Positions 16,250-22,532 of a stretch of DNA of 44,052 nt are shown piece by piece. Positions within the stretch are counted from its first letter, which is position 1; every line of letters begins with the position of its first letter. The notes under the pieces were generated by a model. The model worked only from the letters and a program-made list of their open reading frames with translations. It made no database searches and was not told the origin of the DNA. Source of the DNA: Cellulomonas triticagri (GTDB taxonomy: Bacteria > Actinomycetota > Actinomycetes > Actinomycetales > Cellulomonadaceae); assembly GCF_003696205.1 (NCBI RefSeq), contig NZ_RFFI01000020.1:1-44052 (forward strand), written 5' to 3'. The position numbers were made by a program, and so were the translations under genes.

Positions 16250-16861
16250 TCAGCGCGCGTCGGACGTCGTCAGCGCGACCCCCCGACCCGCGAGACGCGT
16301 CAGCGCGTCGATGGTGGTCCGCACGCCCACCCCGGCCGTGAGGTCGGTCAGCACGCGCACCCCGAACCCCGCCTCGAGCGCGTCCAGCGCCGTCGCGGTC
16401 ACGCAGTGGTCCGTCGCCAGCCCCACGACGTCGACGTCCTCGATCCCCGCGGCGCGCAGCGCCGCCGTCAGGGTGCCGGGCGCCTCCGCATGGGGCCCCG
16501 CCTGGACGACCGCGCCCTCGAACCCCGAGTAGTCCTGACGACCCTGGCCCTTGCGGACGTGCACGGCGCTCGCGGGCAGGCGCAGGTCGGGGTGGTAGGC
16601 GGCGCCGGGGGTGTCCCGCACGCAGTGCTCGGGCCAGGTGCTGACGTAGTCCGGGTCGGCGCCGACGGCGAAGTGGCCCGCGTTGGAGTCGGGCAGCGGC
16701 TCGTGCCAGTCGGCGGTGGCGACGACGAGGTCGTAGTCCCCGGCCGCCCGGTCGAGGAACCCGGTGATCCCCGCGGCCACGGCGGTCCCGCCGGTCACCG
16801 CGAGCGACCCGCCCTCGCAGAAGTCGTTCTGCACGTCCACCACGACCAGTGCCCGGCCCAC
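16250..16861 (-). CDS. pncA: Nicotinamidase (isochorismatase-like hydrolase)
   Basis: The 203-residue protein has the catalytic Asp in VVVDVQNDFCEGGSLAV (residue 9), the Lys in VHVRKGQGRQDYSGFEG, and the nucleophile Cys in VVGLATDHCVTATALDAL. The metal-binding pattern TADWHEPLPDSNAGHF is also present. The enzyme converts nicotinamide to nicotinate for NAD salvage. The GTG at 16861 has GGGAGG five bases upstream and gives the usual N-terminus, so a longer version starting at 16912 is rejected. A TAGAGT box lies near 16912 and could be its −10. The HemK-like gene precedes it on the same strand with a gap of about 50 bases. Confidence 0.92.
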   Translation of the reverse strand: MGRALVVVDVQNDFCEGGSLAVTGGTAVAAGITGFLDRAAGDYDLVVATADWHEPLPDSNAGHFAVGADPDYVSTWPEHCVRDTPGAAYHPDLRLPASAVHVRKGQGRQDYSGFEGAVVQAGPHAEAPGTLTAALRAAGIEDVDVVGLATDHCVTATALDALEAGFGVRVLTDLTAGVGVRTTIDALTRLAGRGVALTTSDAR

Positions 16862-16913
16862 CGTGACCTCCCGTCCGCCGGTGCGCCCGGTGCGCCCCGA
16901 CCCGAGGTCCACT

Positions 16914-17708
16914 CTAGGGACGGGTCGCGACGACGACGGTGCCGTCGAGGTCCTCGTCGCGCACCACCCGGGGGTGCAGCCCGTGCGCGGCGCAGGCCGC
17001 CGCCGTGGCGTCCGCCTGCCGGGTGCTGGTCTCGATCAGCAGGTGCCCGCCGGGTGCGAGCCAGCGCGGCGCCGCCGCGGCGACCCGCCGGTGCAGCTCG
17101 ACGCCGTCGGTGCCGCCGTCCAGGGCGGTCCGGGGCTCGTGGTCGCGGGCCTCGGGCGGCATGCGGGCGATCTCGGCGGTCGGGACGTACGGGGCGTTCG
17201 CCACGACGACGTCCACCCGGCCCGCGAGGTCCGCCGGGAGCGGGGCGTCCAGGTCGCCGAGCAGCGCCGTCCCGCGGTCGCCGAGGTTGCCGCGTGCGCA
17301 CGCCACGGCGGCCGGGTCGACGTCCACGGCCCACAGGGCGGTGCCGGGGGCGGCGGTCACGACGGCGAGGCCGACGGCGCCGCTGCCGCAGCACAGGTCC
17401 ACGACCGTGCCCCGGCGACCGTCGTGCGGCAGCGCCGCCAGCGCCTGCGCGACCAGCAGGCCGGTGCGGGCGCGGGGCACGAACACGCCGGGCGCGACCG
17501 CGACGCGCAGTCCCCGGAACTCCGCCCAGCCGACGACCTGCTCCAGCGGCTCGCCGCCCACCCGCCGCTCGGTGAGCGCGGCGAGGGTCGCGGCGTCGGG
17601 CGCCTCGGCGGCGAGCAGGGCGGCCTCGTCCTCGGCGAACACGCAGCCCGCCGTGCGCAGCCGGCTGACCAGGGCGTCGCGCTCGGCGGGGGACAGGGGC
17701 ACGGGCAC
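16914..17708 (-). CDS. HemK/PrmC-like protein-(N5)-glutamine methyltransferase
   Basis: The 264-residue protein has a short helical N-terminus, the linker VGGEPLEQVVGWAEFRGLRV, an SAM-binding motif VVDLCCGSGAVGLAV, and VANAPYVPTAEIARMPPE. True PrmC has NPPY at that last site; here it is NAPY, a feature of a separate actinobacterial subfamily annotated as putative glutamine methyltransferases. It probably methylates a glutamine side chain in a protein, but release factors are not assured as the target. GTG 17708 is preceded by TACGGT at a 6-base gap with no ribosome site, so a leaderless transcript is likely; GTG 17702 is an alternative. Confidence 0.8.
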   Translation of the reverse strand: MPVPLSPAERDALVSRLRTAGCVFAEDEAALLAAEAPDAATLAALTERRVGGEPLEQVVGWAEFRGLRVAVAPGVFVPRARTGLLVAQALAALPHDGRRGTVVDLCCGSGAVGLAVVTAAPGTALWAVDVDPAAVACARGNLGDRGTALLGDLDAPLPADLAGRVDVVVANAPYVPTAEIARMPPEARDHEPRTALDGGTDGVELHRRVAAAAPRWLAPGGHLLIETSTRQADATAAACAAHGLHPRVVRDEDLDGTVVVATRP

Positions 17709-17741
17709 GCAGGCACCGTACGCCGATGCTCGCCGCAGGAC

Positions 17742-17768
17742 TTAGGTCCGGCCCGTCATGGCCGATAG
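17742..17768 (+). promoter_or_regulatory. Sigma-28 (FliA/WhiG)-like promoter of the chemoreceptor-like gene
   Basis: GCCGATAG at 17761–17768 matches seven of eight bases of the sigma-28 −10 element. TTAG at 17742–17745 sits 15 bases upstream, the right distance for the −35 element (TAAA), although only two of its four bases match. The expected transcript start near 17775 leaves a leader of about 43 bases with an AAGGGGAG ribosome site. Confidence 0.45.
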
Positions 17769-17817
17769 GAGCCGCAAGGGGCACCGGAAATCGCCTACCC
17801 ACGAAGGGGAGCCCACC

Positions 17818-18834
17818 GTGCCGGAACGGGTCGTGCGACTGGCCGAGGAGGTCGGCCGCGTCGCCGAGGAGAAGCTGCTGGGGATCGACCAGGTCGCCCG
17901 CAGCACCAAGATGCTCGCCCTGAACGCGCTCATCGAGTCCGCGCGCGTCGGCGACGCCGGTGCGGGGTTCGCGGTGGTCGCGCGCGAGGTGGGAGAGGTC
18001 GCGGACCGGGCGCGTGCGCTGTCCGAGGAGCTCTCCGGCGAGCTGCGCCCGCGGCTCGACGAGCTCACCGACCTCGGGCACCAGCTCGTGGGGCGGGTGC
18101 GGGGGCAGCGGCTCGCGGACCTCGCCCTGCACGTGATCGAGCTGATGGACCGCAACCTGTACGAGCGCTCGTGCGACGTGCGCTGGTGGGCGACCGACGC
18201 CGCGCTGGTGGACGCGCTGGCCTCGGGCGACCCGGCGGCCGCCGCGCACGCCGGGGACCGGCTCGCGACCATCCTGCGCTCGTACACGGTCTACCTCGAC
18301 CTCTGGGTGGCCGACGCCGACGGTCGCGTGATCGCGCACGGCGCGCCCGACCGGGCCGGGACCCGGGTCGTCGGCGGCGACGTCAGCGGCACCCCCTGGT
18401 TCCGGGCCGCCACGGCGACCCGGGACGGGGACGACTACGCCGCCCTCGACGTCACCCGGGACCCCGGGCTGGGGGCGCTCACGGCGACCTACGCGACCGC
18501 GGTCCGGGACGGTGGCTGTCCCGACGGACGCGTCATCGGTGCCCTCGGGGTGTTCTTCGACTGGGAGCGGCAGGCGCAGGCCATCGTGGACGGCGTCCGG
18601 CTGGCGCCGGGGGAGCGCGAGAGCACCCGCGTGCTGCTGCTCGACCGCGCCGGGCTCGTGCTCGCCGCGTCCGACCGCCGCGGCGTCCTGGACGAGCGCG
18701 TCGCCCTGCGCACCGGCGACCAGCCCGCCGGGTCCTACCGCGACGAGGACCGCACCGTCGGGTTCGCGCGCACGCCCGGGTACGAGACCTACGAGGGGCT
18801 CGGCTGGTACGGCGCGCTCGTGCAGGAGGGCTGA
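17818..18834 (+). CDS. Soluble chemoreceptor-like protein: MCP signalling tip plus Cache-like sensor
   Basis: The 338-residue protein has no transmembrane segment or signal peptide. Residues of about 20–60 carry the hairpin tip of methyl-accepting chemotaxis proteins (STKMLALNALIESARVG, then GAGFAVVAREVGEVADRA), which in other bacteria contacts CheA and CheW. The long methylation helices are missing. A helical linker follows, then a Cache/PAS-like sensor part (VYLDLWVADADGRVIAHG, then a second strand set VLLLDRAGLVLAASDRRG). The order is reversed from normal receptors, where the tip is C-terminal. GTG 17818 is chosen for AAGGGGAG six bases upstream; the ATG at 17758 lies inside the promoter. 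Confidence 0.75.
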   Translation: MPERVVRLAEEVGRVAEEKLLGIDQVARSTKMLALNALIESARVGDAGAGFAVVAREVGEVADRARALSEELSGELRPRLDELTDLGHQLVGRVRGQRLADLALHVIELMDRNLYERSCDVRWWATDAALVDALASGDPAAAAHAGDRLATILRSYTVYLDLWVADADGRVIAHGAPDRAGTRVVGGDVSGTPWFRAATATRDGDDYAALDVTRDPGLGALTATYATAVRDGGCPDGRVIGALGVFFDWERQAQAIVDGVRLAPGERESTRVLLLDRAGLVLAASDRRGVLDERVALRTGDQPAGSYRDEDRTVGFARTPGYETYEGLGWYGALVQEG

Positions 18835-18852
18835 CCAGGGGCCCGGGACCGG

Positions 18853-18858
18853 TAACCT
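18853..18858 (+). promoter_or_regulatory. Probable −10 box of the tRNA gene
   Basis: TAACCT lies 10 bases before the first base of the tRNA, a normal distance for a tRNA promoter in this group. Confidence 0.4.
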
Positions 18859-18867
18859 GGGCCGTCC

Positions 18868-18940
18868 GCCCCGGTAGCCCAACGGCAGAGGCAATCGGCT
18901 CAAACCCGATCCAGTGTGGGTTCGAATCCCACCCGGGGCA
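18868..18940 (+). tRNA. tRNA with anticodon CAA (nominally Leu), class I shape
   Basis: The 73-base gene folds well. The acceptor GCCCCGG/CCGGGGC is perfect. The anticodon stem ATCGG/CCGAT is perfect around loop CTCAAAC, with anticodon CAA at 18901–18903. The T stem GTGGG/CCCAC carries TTCGAAT, and the discriminator is A. The D arm (18877–18893) has a C·A mismatch or a bulged A. The variable region is only five bases (18911–18915), whereas bacterial tRNA-Leu normally has a long variable arm, so the charging identity is in doubt. CCA is not encoded. An insertion sequence starts within a few bases of the 3' end. Confidence 0.85.
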
Positions 18941-18945
18941 CCCTG
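18929..18945. repeat. Left 17-bp direct repeat (tRNA 3' end)
   Basis: The sequence CCACCCGGGGCACCCTG covers the last 12 bases of the tRNA and the next five. An identical copy at 20223–20239 lies on the far side of the IS. It looks like a target duplication of 15–17 bases; the final TG may belong to the IS end. Confidence 0.8.
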
Positions 18946-18966
18946 TGATGTCGCAGGACATCGGCG

Positions 18967-18996
18967 ACAGCCCGAACCCATCAGGGTTCGGGCTGT
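18967..18996. terminator. 13-bp hairpin whose loop holds the transposase stop codon
   Basis: Perfect arms at 18967–18979 and 18984–18996 surround the loop ATCA. The transposase TGA stop occupies 18981–18983 within that loop. The hairpin can end the transposase transcript and shield the element from tRNA read-through. Confidence 0.7.
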
Positions 18997-20153
18997 TGTC
19001 GTTCCTGGGGTTGGTAGTTCCTGGTGGGGTCGAGGGTGAGCTCGCGCAGGATCTCGCCGGTGATGGCGTGGATGACGCGGATGTGCAGGTCCTGGATGAG
19101 CAGGATGACGTGGGTTCGTGCGTGGGTGCGGCCGATGCCGATGTGGTGGAGGTTGCCGGCGTGACGGACGGTGACGACGCCGTGGTCGTCGATGCGGTCG
19201 GTGCGGACTCGTTGGTGGGGTTCGTGGTGGCTGGCGGGTTGGGCTTTGGGTCGGGCGGTGTAGGCGGCCAGGGGTGTGCGTCCGGCCAGGGACCGGTGGG
19301 GGCGGGTGGTGTTGTAGTCCTGTCGCCAGGTGTCCAGCAGGTCCTGCAGGGCGGGCAGGTCGTCGGGTCGGGGGCGTGCGGAGAGCCAGCGTTTGAGGGT
19401 CTGCTGGACGCGTTCGACCTTGCCGCAGGTCGTGGGGTGGTTTGGTCGGGAGTTGCGTTGCTCGATGCCGAGGCGGTCGAGCTCGTGCTCGAAGGCGTTG
19501 CGGCCGCCGCGTCCGCCGGACAGTCGGGTGGTGAAGACCATGCCGTTGTCGGACAGGATCGCGGCGGGGATCGCGTGGTCGCTGATCGCGGCGCGGAAGG
19601 TCGTCACGACGTCGGTGCCGGTGACGCGGTGGTGGGCGGTGCAGGCGGTGACGAACCGGGAGTGGTCGTCGATGAAGGTCAGGACCTCGGTGTCGGTGGC
19701 GTCGGCGAGGCGGACGTGGGTGAAGTCGGTCTGCCAGAGCTCGTTGGGTAGGTCGGCCTCGAAGCGGATGTAGGAGGTTCGGGGCCGTTTGGACGGGGTC
19801 GGGGTGATCAGCCCGGCGGCCTTGAGGTGGCGCCAGATCGTGGCCGGTGCGATCGAGATGCCGTGGTGGGTGGCCAGGTGCCAGGCGATGGTGTGTGGTC
19901 CGGCGTCCAGGCCGTCGGCGCTGAGCTTGGCCCGCAGGTCGACGATCAGCGCGATCGTGGCGGGGTCGGTGGCGTTCGGGACGTGGTGCGGGCGCCTGGA
20001 TCGAGGTTCGAACGCGGCCTCGCCCTCGTCGCGGTAGCGGGCCACGAGCTTGTAGACCCAGGCTCGGTGGACGCCGTACTCGGCCGCGACCTGAGCGACC
20101 GGGCGCCCCTCGAGGACGACCGCGGTGATGACCAGACGCGCGCGACTCGACAT
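18981..20153 (-). CDS. IS481-family DDE transposase
   Basis: The 390-residue protein starts with an HTH (MSSRARLVITAVVLEGRP, VAQVAAEYGVHRAWVYKLVARY). The rve catalytic core follows, with Asp in LWQTDFTHVRLAD, Asp in LTFIDDHSRFVTAC and Glu in CGKVERVQQTLKRWL, the DDE triad of integrase-type transposases. A C-terminal domain includes NLHHIGIGRTHARTHV. It looks intact, with no stop or frameshift. Codon use is less GC-biased at third positions than the host genes. The ATG at 20153 lies inside the palindrome ATGCTCGAGCAT, and the stop lies in a hairpin loop. The gene covers almost all of the insertion element. Confidence 0.93.
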   Translation of the reverse strand: MSSRARLVITAVVLEGRPVAQVAAEYGVHRAWVYKLVARYRDEGEAAFEPRSRRPHHVPNATDPATIALIVDLRAKLSADGLDAGPHTIAWHLATHHGISIAPATIWRHLKAAGLITPTPSKRPRTSYIRFEADLPNELWQTDFTHVRLADATDTEVLTFIDDHSRFVTACTAHHRVTGTDVVTTFRAAISDHAIPAAILSDNGMVFTTRLSGGRGGRNAFEHELDRLGIEQRNSRPNHPTTCGKVERVQQTLKRWLSARPRPDDLPALQDLLDTWRQDYNTTRPHRSLAGRTPLAAYTARPKAQPASHHEPHQRVRTDRIDDHGVVTVRHAGNLHHIGIGRTHARTHVILLIQDLHIRVIHAITGEILRELTLDPTRNYQPQERQQPEP

Positions 20154-20163
20154 GCTCGAGCAT
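20152..20163. promoter_or_regulatory. 12-bp palindrome over the transposase start codon
   Basis: ATGCTCGAGCAT is a perfect palindrome that includes the ATG of the transposase. It could be an operator or a hairpin that lowers translation from outside transcripts. Confidence 0.35.
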
Positions 20164-20222
20164 CCCGGCCCGTGTCGCCGATCTCCTGAGACATGCTGTC
20201 GCCGATGTGATGAAACCAGACA

Positions 20223-20239
20223 CCACCCGGGGCACCCTG
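20223..20239. repeat. Right 17-bp direct repeat (tRNA 3' end copy)
   Basis: Identical to 18929–18945. It is the duplicated tRNA 3' end on the side of the Nudix-like gene. Confidence 0.8.
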
Positions 20240-20299
20240 CCCTCACCCGCACCTCGGCACGACGCGGTGCGACCTGCCGACCGAGGAGGAGTGCCGACC

Positions 20300-20746
20300 G
20301 TGCGACCCGCTGCCTGGGCCGAGCCCTTGCTGCGTGTCGTGCGCTCCGCGGACCTGCTGCTCGGTGACCCCGCCGCCTGGCTCGCCGACCCCGGCAACGC
20401 CCGGGTGCCCGTGGCCGTGGAGTGCTGGGTCGTCGACCACGACGCCCGGCACGTCCTGCTGGTCGACCACCGGTGGCGCGGCTGGGTGCCGCCGGGCGGG
20501 GCCGTCGACCCGGGCGACGCGGACCTCACGGCGCACCCCGTCCTCGCGTGCGTCCGCCGCTACCGCGACGACTGGGAGCCGAGCCTGTCGTTCACCTACG
20601 CGGCGCGCTCCGTGCGCGCCGAGCCGCAGGGGGAGCCCGGCCAGCCCGGCGCCTGGGTGCCGCTCGGCGCCGTCTGGCCGTCGGCGTTCCCCGAGGACCG
20701 CGCCCGGATCCGCGCCCACCTCGCCGGGCCGGGCGCCCCCGCCTGA
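20300..20746 (+). pseudogene. Nudix-like protein lacking the Nudix box (degenerate or deleted)
   Basis: The 148-residue frame begins like a Nudix hydrolase: VAVECWVVDHDARHVLLVDHRWRG is the first strand pair, and GWVPPGGAVDPGD is the glycine turn that opens the Nudix box. The box then breaks off. The REXXEE helix and the Glu residues that bind metal are absent, and the frame passes straight into the late strands (VLACVRRYRDDWEPSLSFTYAARSV). Roughly 20–40 residues appear to be deleted in frame, so catalysis is unlikely. GTG 20300 is used because GAGGAGGA lies about 10 bases before it. The IS insertion ends 60 bases upstream and may have altered its promoter. Confidence 0.6.
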
Positions 20747-20796
20747 CGGTGCCCGCCGCACGCACAAGGCGTCGTCGCGCACGACCCTGGCGGTGG

Positions 20797-20824
20797 CGTG
20801 CCGCGTGCCGCGTGCCGCGTGCCG
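20797..20824. repeat. Four perfect 7-bp tandem repeats (CGTGCCG)
   Basis: CGTGCCG occurs four times head to tail, directly before a TAGCGT −10-like box. Changes in copy number would alter the spacing of a promoter for the gene at 20892. Confidence 0.8.
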
Positions 20825-20891
20825 GTAGCGTCGACGCGCGGCACCGGTCCGACCGGGTGGTGCGCGCGTCCCCGGAGCGGAGGAGGTCCCC

Positions 20892-21497
20892 GTGGGCACG
20901 GTGGTCCTGTACGGCTCGGTGTCGGTGGACGGGTTCGTCGCGGACGACGACGACCAGCCCGGGCCGCTGTTCGACTGGTTGACCGGCGGCGACGTCCCGC
21001 TGGACGACGGCGGCGTGCTGCGCGTCTCCCGGGCCTCGTACGACCACGTCCGCCCGTACTGGGACGCGATCGGCGTGACCGTCGTCGGCCGTCGGGTGTT
21101 CGACCTGACGGACGGCTGGGACGGCGTCCCGCCCAGCGGCGTCGCGCACGTCGTCGTGGTGACGCACCGGCCGCCCCCGGACGGCTGGGACCCCGCGGCG
21201 CCGTTCACGTTCGTCGGCGGCGTCGAGGAGGCCGTCGAGGTGGCGCAGGGGCTCGCGGGGGACCGGGTGGTCGAGGTGGCCGCGGGTGACGTCGGCGGGC
21301 AGGTGCTCGCCGCCGGGCTCGTGGACGAGGTGCGCATGGACGTCGCGCCGGTCGTGCTCGGGTCCGGGCGCCGGTTCTTCGGGCCCGTGGCCGCCCCGCA
21401 CCTGCTGGCGGACCCGGACCTGGTGGTCGCGGGCGAGCGGGTGCTGCACCTGCGCTACCGGGTCGCCCGGGCGCCGCAGACGGCTACCGACCGGTAG
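20892..21497 (+). CDS. Dihydrofolate reductase-fold family protein (RibD-C)
   Basis: The 201-residue protein begins VVLYGSVSVDGFVADDDDQPG, the usual first strand and substrate loop of this family, and has TVVGRRVFDLTDGWDG as the NADPH-loop equivalent. VVEVAAGDVGGQVLAAGLVDEVRMD with APVVLGSGRRFFG forms the conserved C-terminal half. It probably is an NADPH-dependent reductase; the substrate is unknown and classical DHFR activity is unlikely from the divergent active site. GTG 20892 has GGAGGAGG about six bases upstream. The 7-base tandem repeats lie in its promoter region. No cofactor pathway genes are adjacent. Confidence 0.82.
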   Translation: MGTVVLYGSVSVDGFVADDDDQPGPLFDWLTGGDVPLDDGGVLRVSRASYDHVRPYWDAIGVTVVGRRVFDLTDGWDGVPPSGVAHVVVVTHRPPPDGWDPAAPFTFVGGVEEAVEVAQGLAGDRVVEVAAGDVGGQVLAAGLVDEVRMDVAPVVLGSGRRFFGPVAAPHLLADPDLVVAGERVLHLRYRVARAPQTATDR

Positions 21498-21548
21498 GCG
21501 TGCCGAGGTTCACAGGCCCGCCGTCCGCCGTCCGCGGCGCGGAGGACC

Positions 21549-21554
21549 TAGAAT
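21549..21554 (+). promoter_or_regulatory. −10 box of a probable leaderless pdtaR promoter
   Basis: TAGAAT ends 8 bases before the GTG at 21563, and there is no ribosome site in between. Confidence 0.55.
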
Positions 21555-21562
21555 CACTCCTC

Positions 21563-22255
21563 GTGAGCACTCAGGACGCGACGCCCGGCGGCGAGGCGCA
21601 GGCCGCCGACACCACCCTCGACCTCGACATCCCCCCGGCCCGCGCGGCCGAGGAGACCCCGGAGGCGCCCGCCAAGCCGGCGCGCCGCGCGGTGGTCGCC
21701 GAGGACGAGGCCCTCATCCGGATGGACGTCGTGGAGACGCTCCGCGAGGCGGGCTTCGACGTCGTGGGCGAGGCGGGTGACGGCGAGCAGGCCGTGGCCC
21801 TCGCGACCGAGCTCAAGCCCGACGTCGTCGTCATGGACGTCAAGATGCCCGTGCTCGACGGCATCTCCGCCGCGGAGCGCATCGCCAAGGCGCACCTCGC
21901 GCCGGTCGTGCTGCTCACCGCGTTCTCGCAGACCGAGCTGGTCGAGCGGGCCCGCGACGCCGGCGCGATGGCGTACGTCGTCAAGCCGTTCAGCCCGTCG
22001 GACCTGCTGCCCGCGGTCGAGATCGCGATCTCCCGCTACGCGCAGATCACCGCGCTGGAGTCCGAGGTCGCCGACCTCGCCGAGCGCTTCGAGACCCGCA
22101 AGCGCGTCGACCGCGCCAAGGGTCTGCTCATGACGAAGATGGGCCTGACGGAGCCGGAGTCGTTCCGCTGGATCCAGAAGACGTCGATGGACCGCCGCCT
22201 CACCATGCGCGAGGTCGCGGACGCCGTGATCGACCAGGTCGGCAGCGCGTCCTGA
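21563..22255 (+). CDS. pdtaR: ANTAR-domain response regulator PdtaR
   Basis: The 230-residue protein has a 40-residue Ala/Glu/Pro-rich extension. A receiver domain follows with acidic residues in VVAEDEALIRMDV, phosphoacceptor Asp92 in VVVMDVKMPVLDG and the conserved Lys in AYVVKPFSPSDLL. Then comes an ANTAR domain (RKRVDRAKGLLMTKMGLTEPESF, then IQKTSMDRRLTMREVADAVI). ANTAR binds tandem RNA hairpins and prevents transcription termination. In mycobacteria PdtaR is phosphorylated by PdtaS; no kinase gene is in the window. It is followed by a very strong hairpin and then the liv region, an arrangement common in Micrococcales. Confidence 0.93.
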   Translation: MSTQDATPGGEAQAADTTLDLDIPPARAAEETPEAPAKPARRAVVAEDEALIRMDVVETLREAGFDVVGEAGDGEQAVALATELKPDVVVMDVKMPVLDGISAAERIAKAHLAPVVLLTAFSQTELVERARDAGAMAYVVKPFSPSDLLPAVEIAISRYAQITALESEVADLAERFETRKRVDRAKGLLMTKMGLTEPESFRWIQKTSMDRRLTMREVADAVIDQVGSAS

Positions 22256-22277
22256 CGACCGGTCCCCGGTAGCCCGT

Positions 22278-22319
22278 CACGAGGCCCGGTCCACCCGCGA
22301 GGGTGGGCCGGGCCTCGTG
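22278..22319 (+). terminator. 19-bp hairpin terminator after pdtaR
   Basis: Arms 22278–22296 and 22301–22319 pair at 18 Watson–Crick positions and one G·T, with loop GCGA. It begins 22 bases after the stop codon. No U-tract follows. Confidence 0.8.
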
Positions 22320-22374
22320 CTGCACCCGGGGCCGGTGCGTGCTCGGCGCGCGGGAAGCGCTTCGCGCCCTTAAA

Positions 22375-22412
22375 GTCACGGTTCGGCAACAGGTGTGTTC
22401 TGAGACACAAAC
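22375..22412 (+). promoter_or_regulatory. GlnR-like box upstream of the substrate-binding protein gene
   Basis: The layout GTCAC-n6-GCAAC-n6-GTTCT-n6-CAAAC fits the GlnR consensus gTnAC-n6-GaAAC-n6-gTnAC-n6-GaAAC with exact 6-base spacings. The first element is perfect, the second and fourth have one mismatch, and the third has two. It lies upstream of a TAGGTT −10 box at 22439–22444. GlnR is the nitrogen regulator of actinobacteria; binding here is inferred. Confidence 0.4.
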
Positions 22413-22429
22413 GACACATGCTGGACACA
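22404..22429. repeat. Three GACACA repeats in the promoter of the binding-protein gene
   Basis: GACACA occurs at 22404–22409, 22413–22418 and 22424–22429, at 9- and 11-base steps, just before the probable −10 box (22439–22444). This could be a second regulator site overlapping the end of the GlnR-like box. Confidence 0.4.
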
Positions 22430-22532
22430 CGCGGCCCGTAGGTTTCCCGCCAATCGCCGGTGGTCGCGTACGACCCCGGCACCCGACGGGGTTGTTCCCC
22501 GGCGGCAGTACTCATCGACAGGGGTACCACGC

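Larger units (their letters stand above)
18944..20222. mobile_element. IS481-family insertion sequence next to the tRNA gene
   Basis: The element of about 1.28 kb begins TGTGATGTCGCAGG and ends, read on the other strand, TGTCTGGTTTCATC. Both ends then share ACATCGGCGACAGC at the same distance. An additional, better copy of the left terminal sequence lies slightly inside the right end (20173–20194, 20 of 22 bases the same as 18948–18969). It encodes one DDE transposase and nothing else. Direct repeats of 15–17 bases flank it and reproduce the tRNA 3' end, so it inserted at that end without destroying the tRNA. Confidence 0.8.

Noticed and set aside
17758..17817. ATG 17758 as start of the chemoreceptor-like gene
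   Set aside because: It lies within the sigma-28-like promoter and has no ribosome site, while GTG 17818 has AAGGGGAG at the right distance.
18929..20239. Direct repeats read as attL/attR of a prophage or integrative island
   Set aside because: There is no integrase, excisionase or other mobile cargo between them. The only gene is a DDE transposase with matching inverted ends, so an insertion sequence explains it better.
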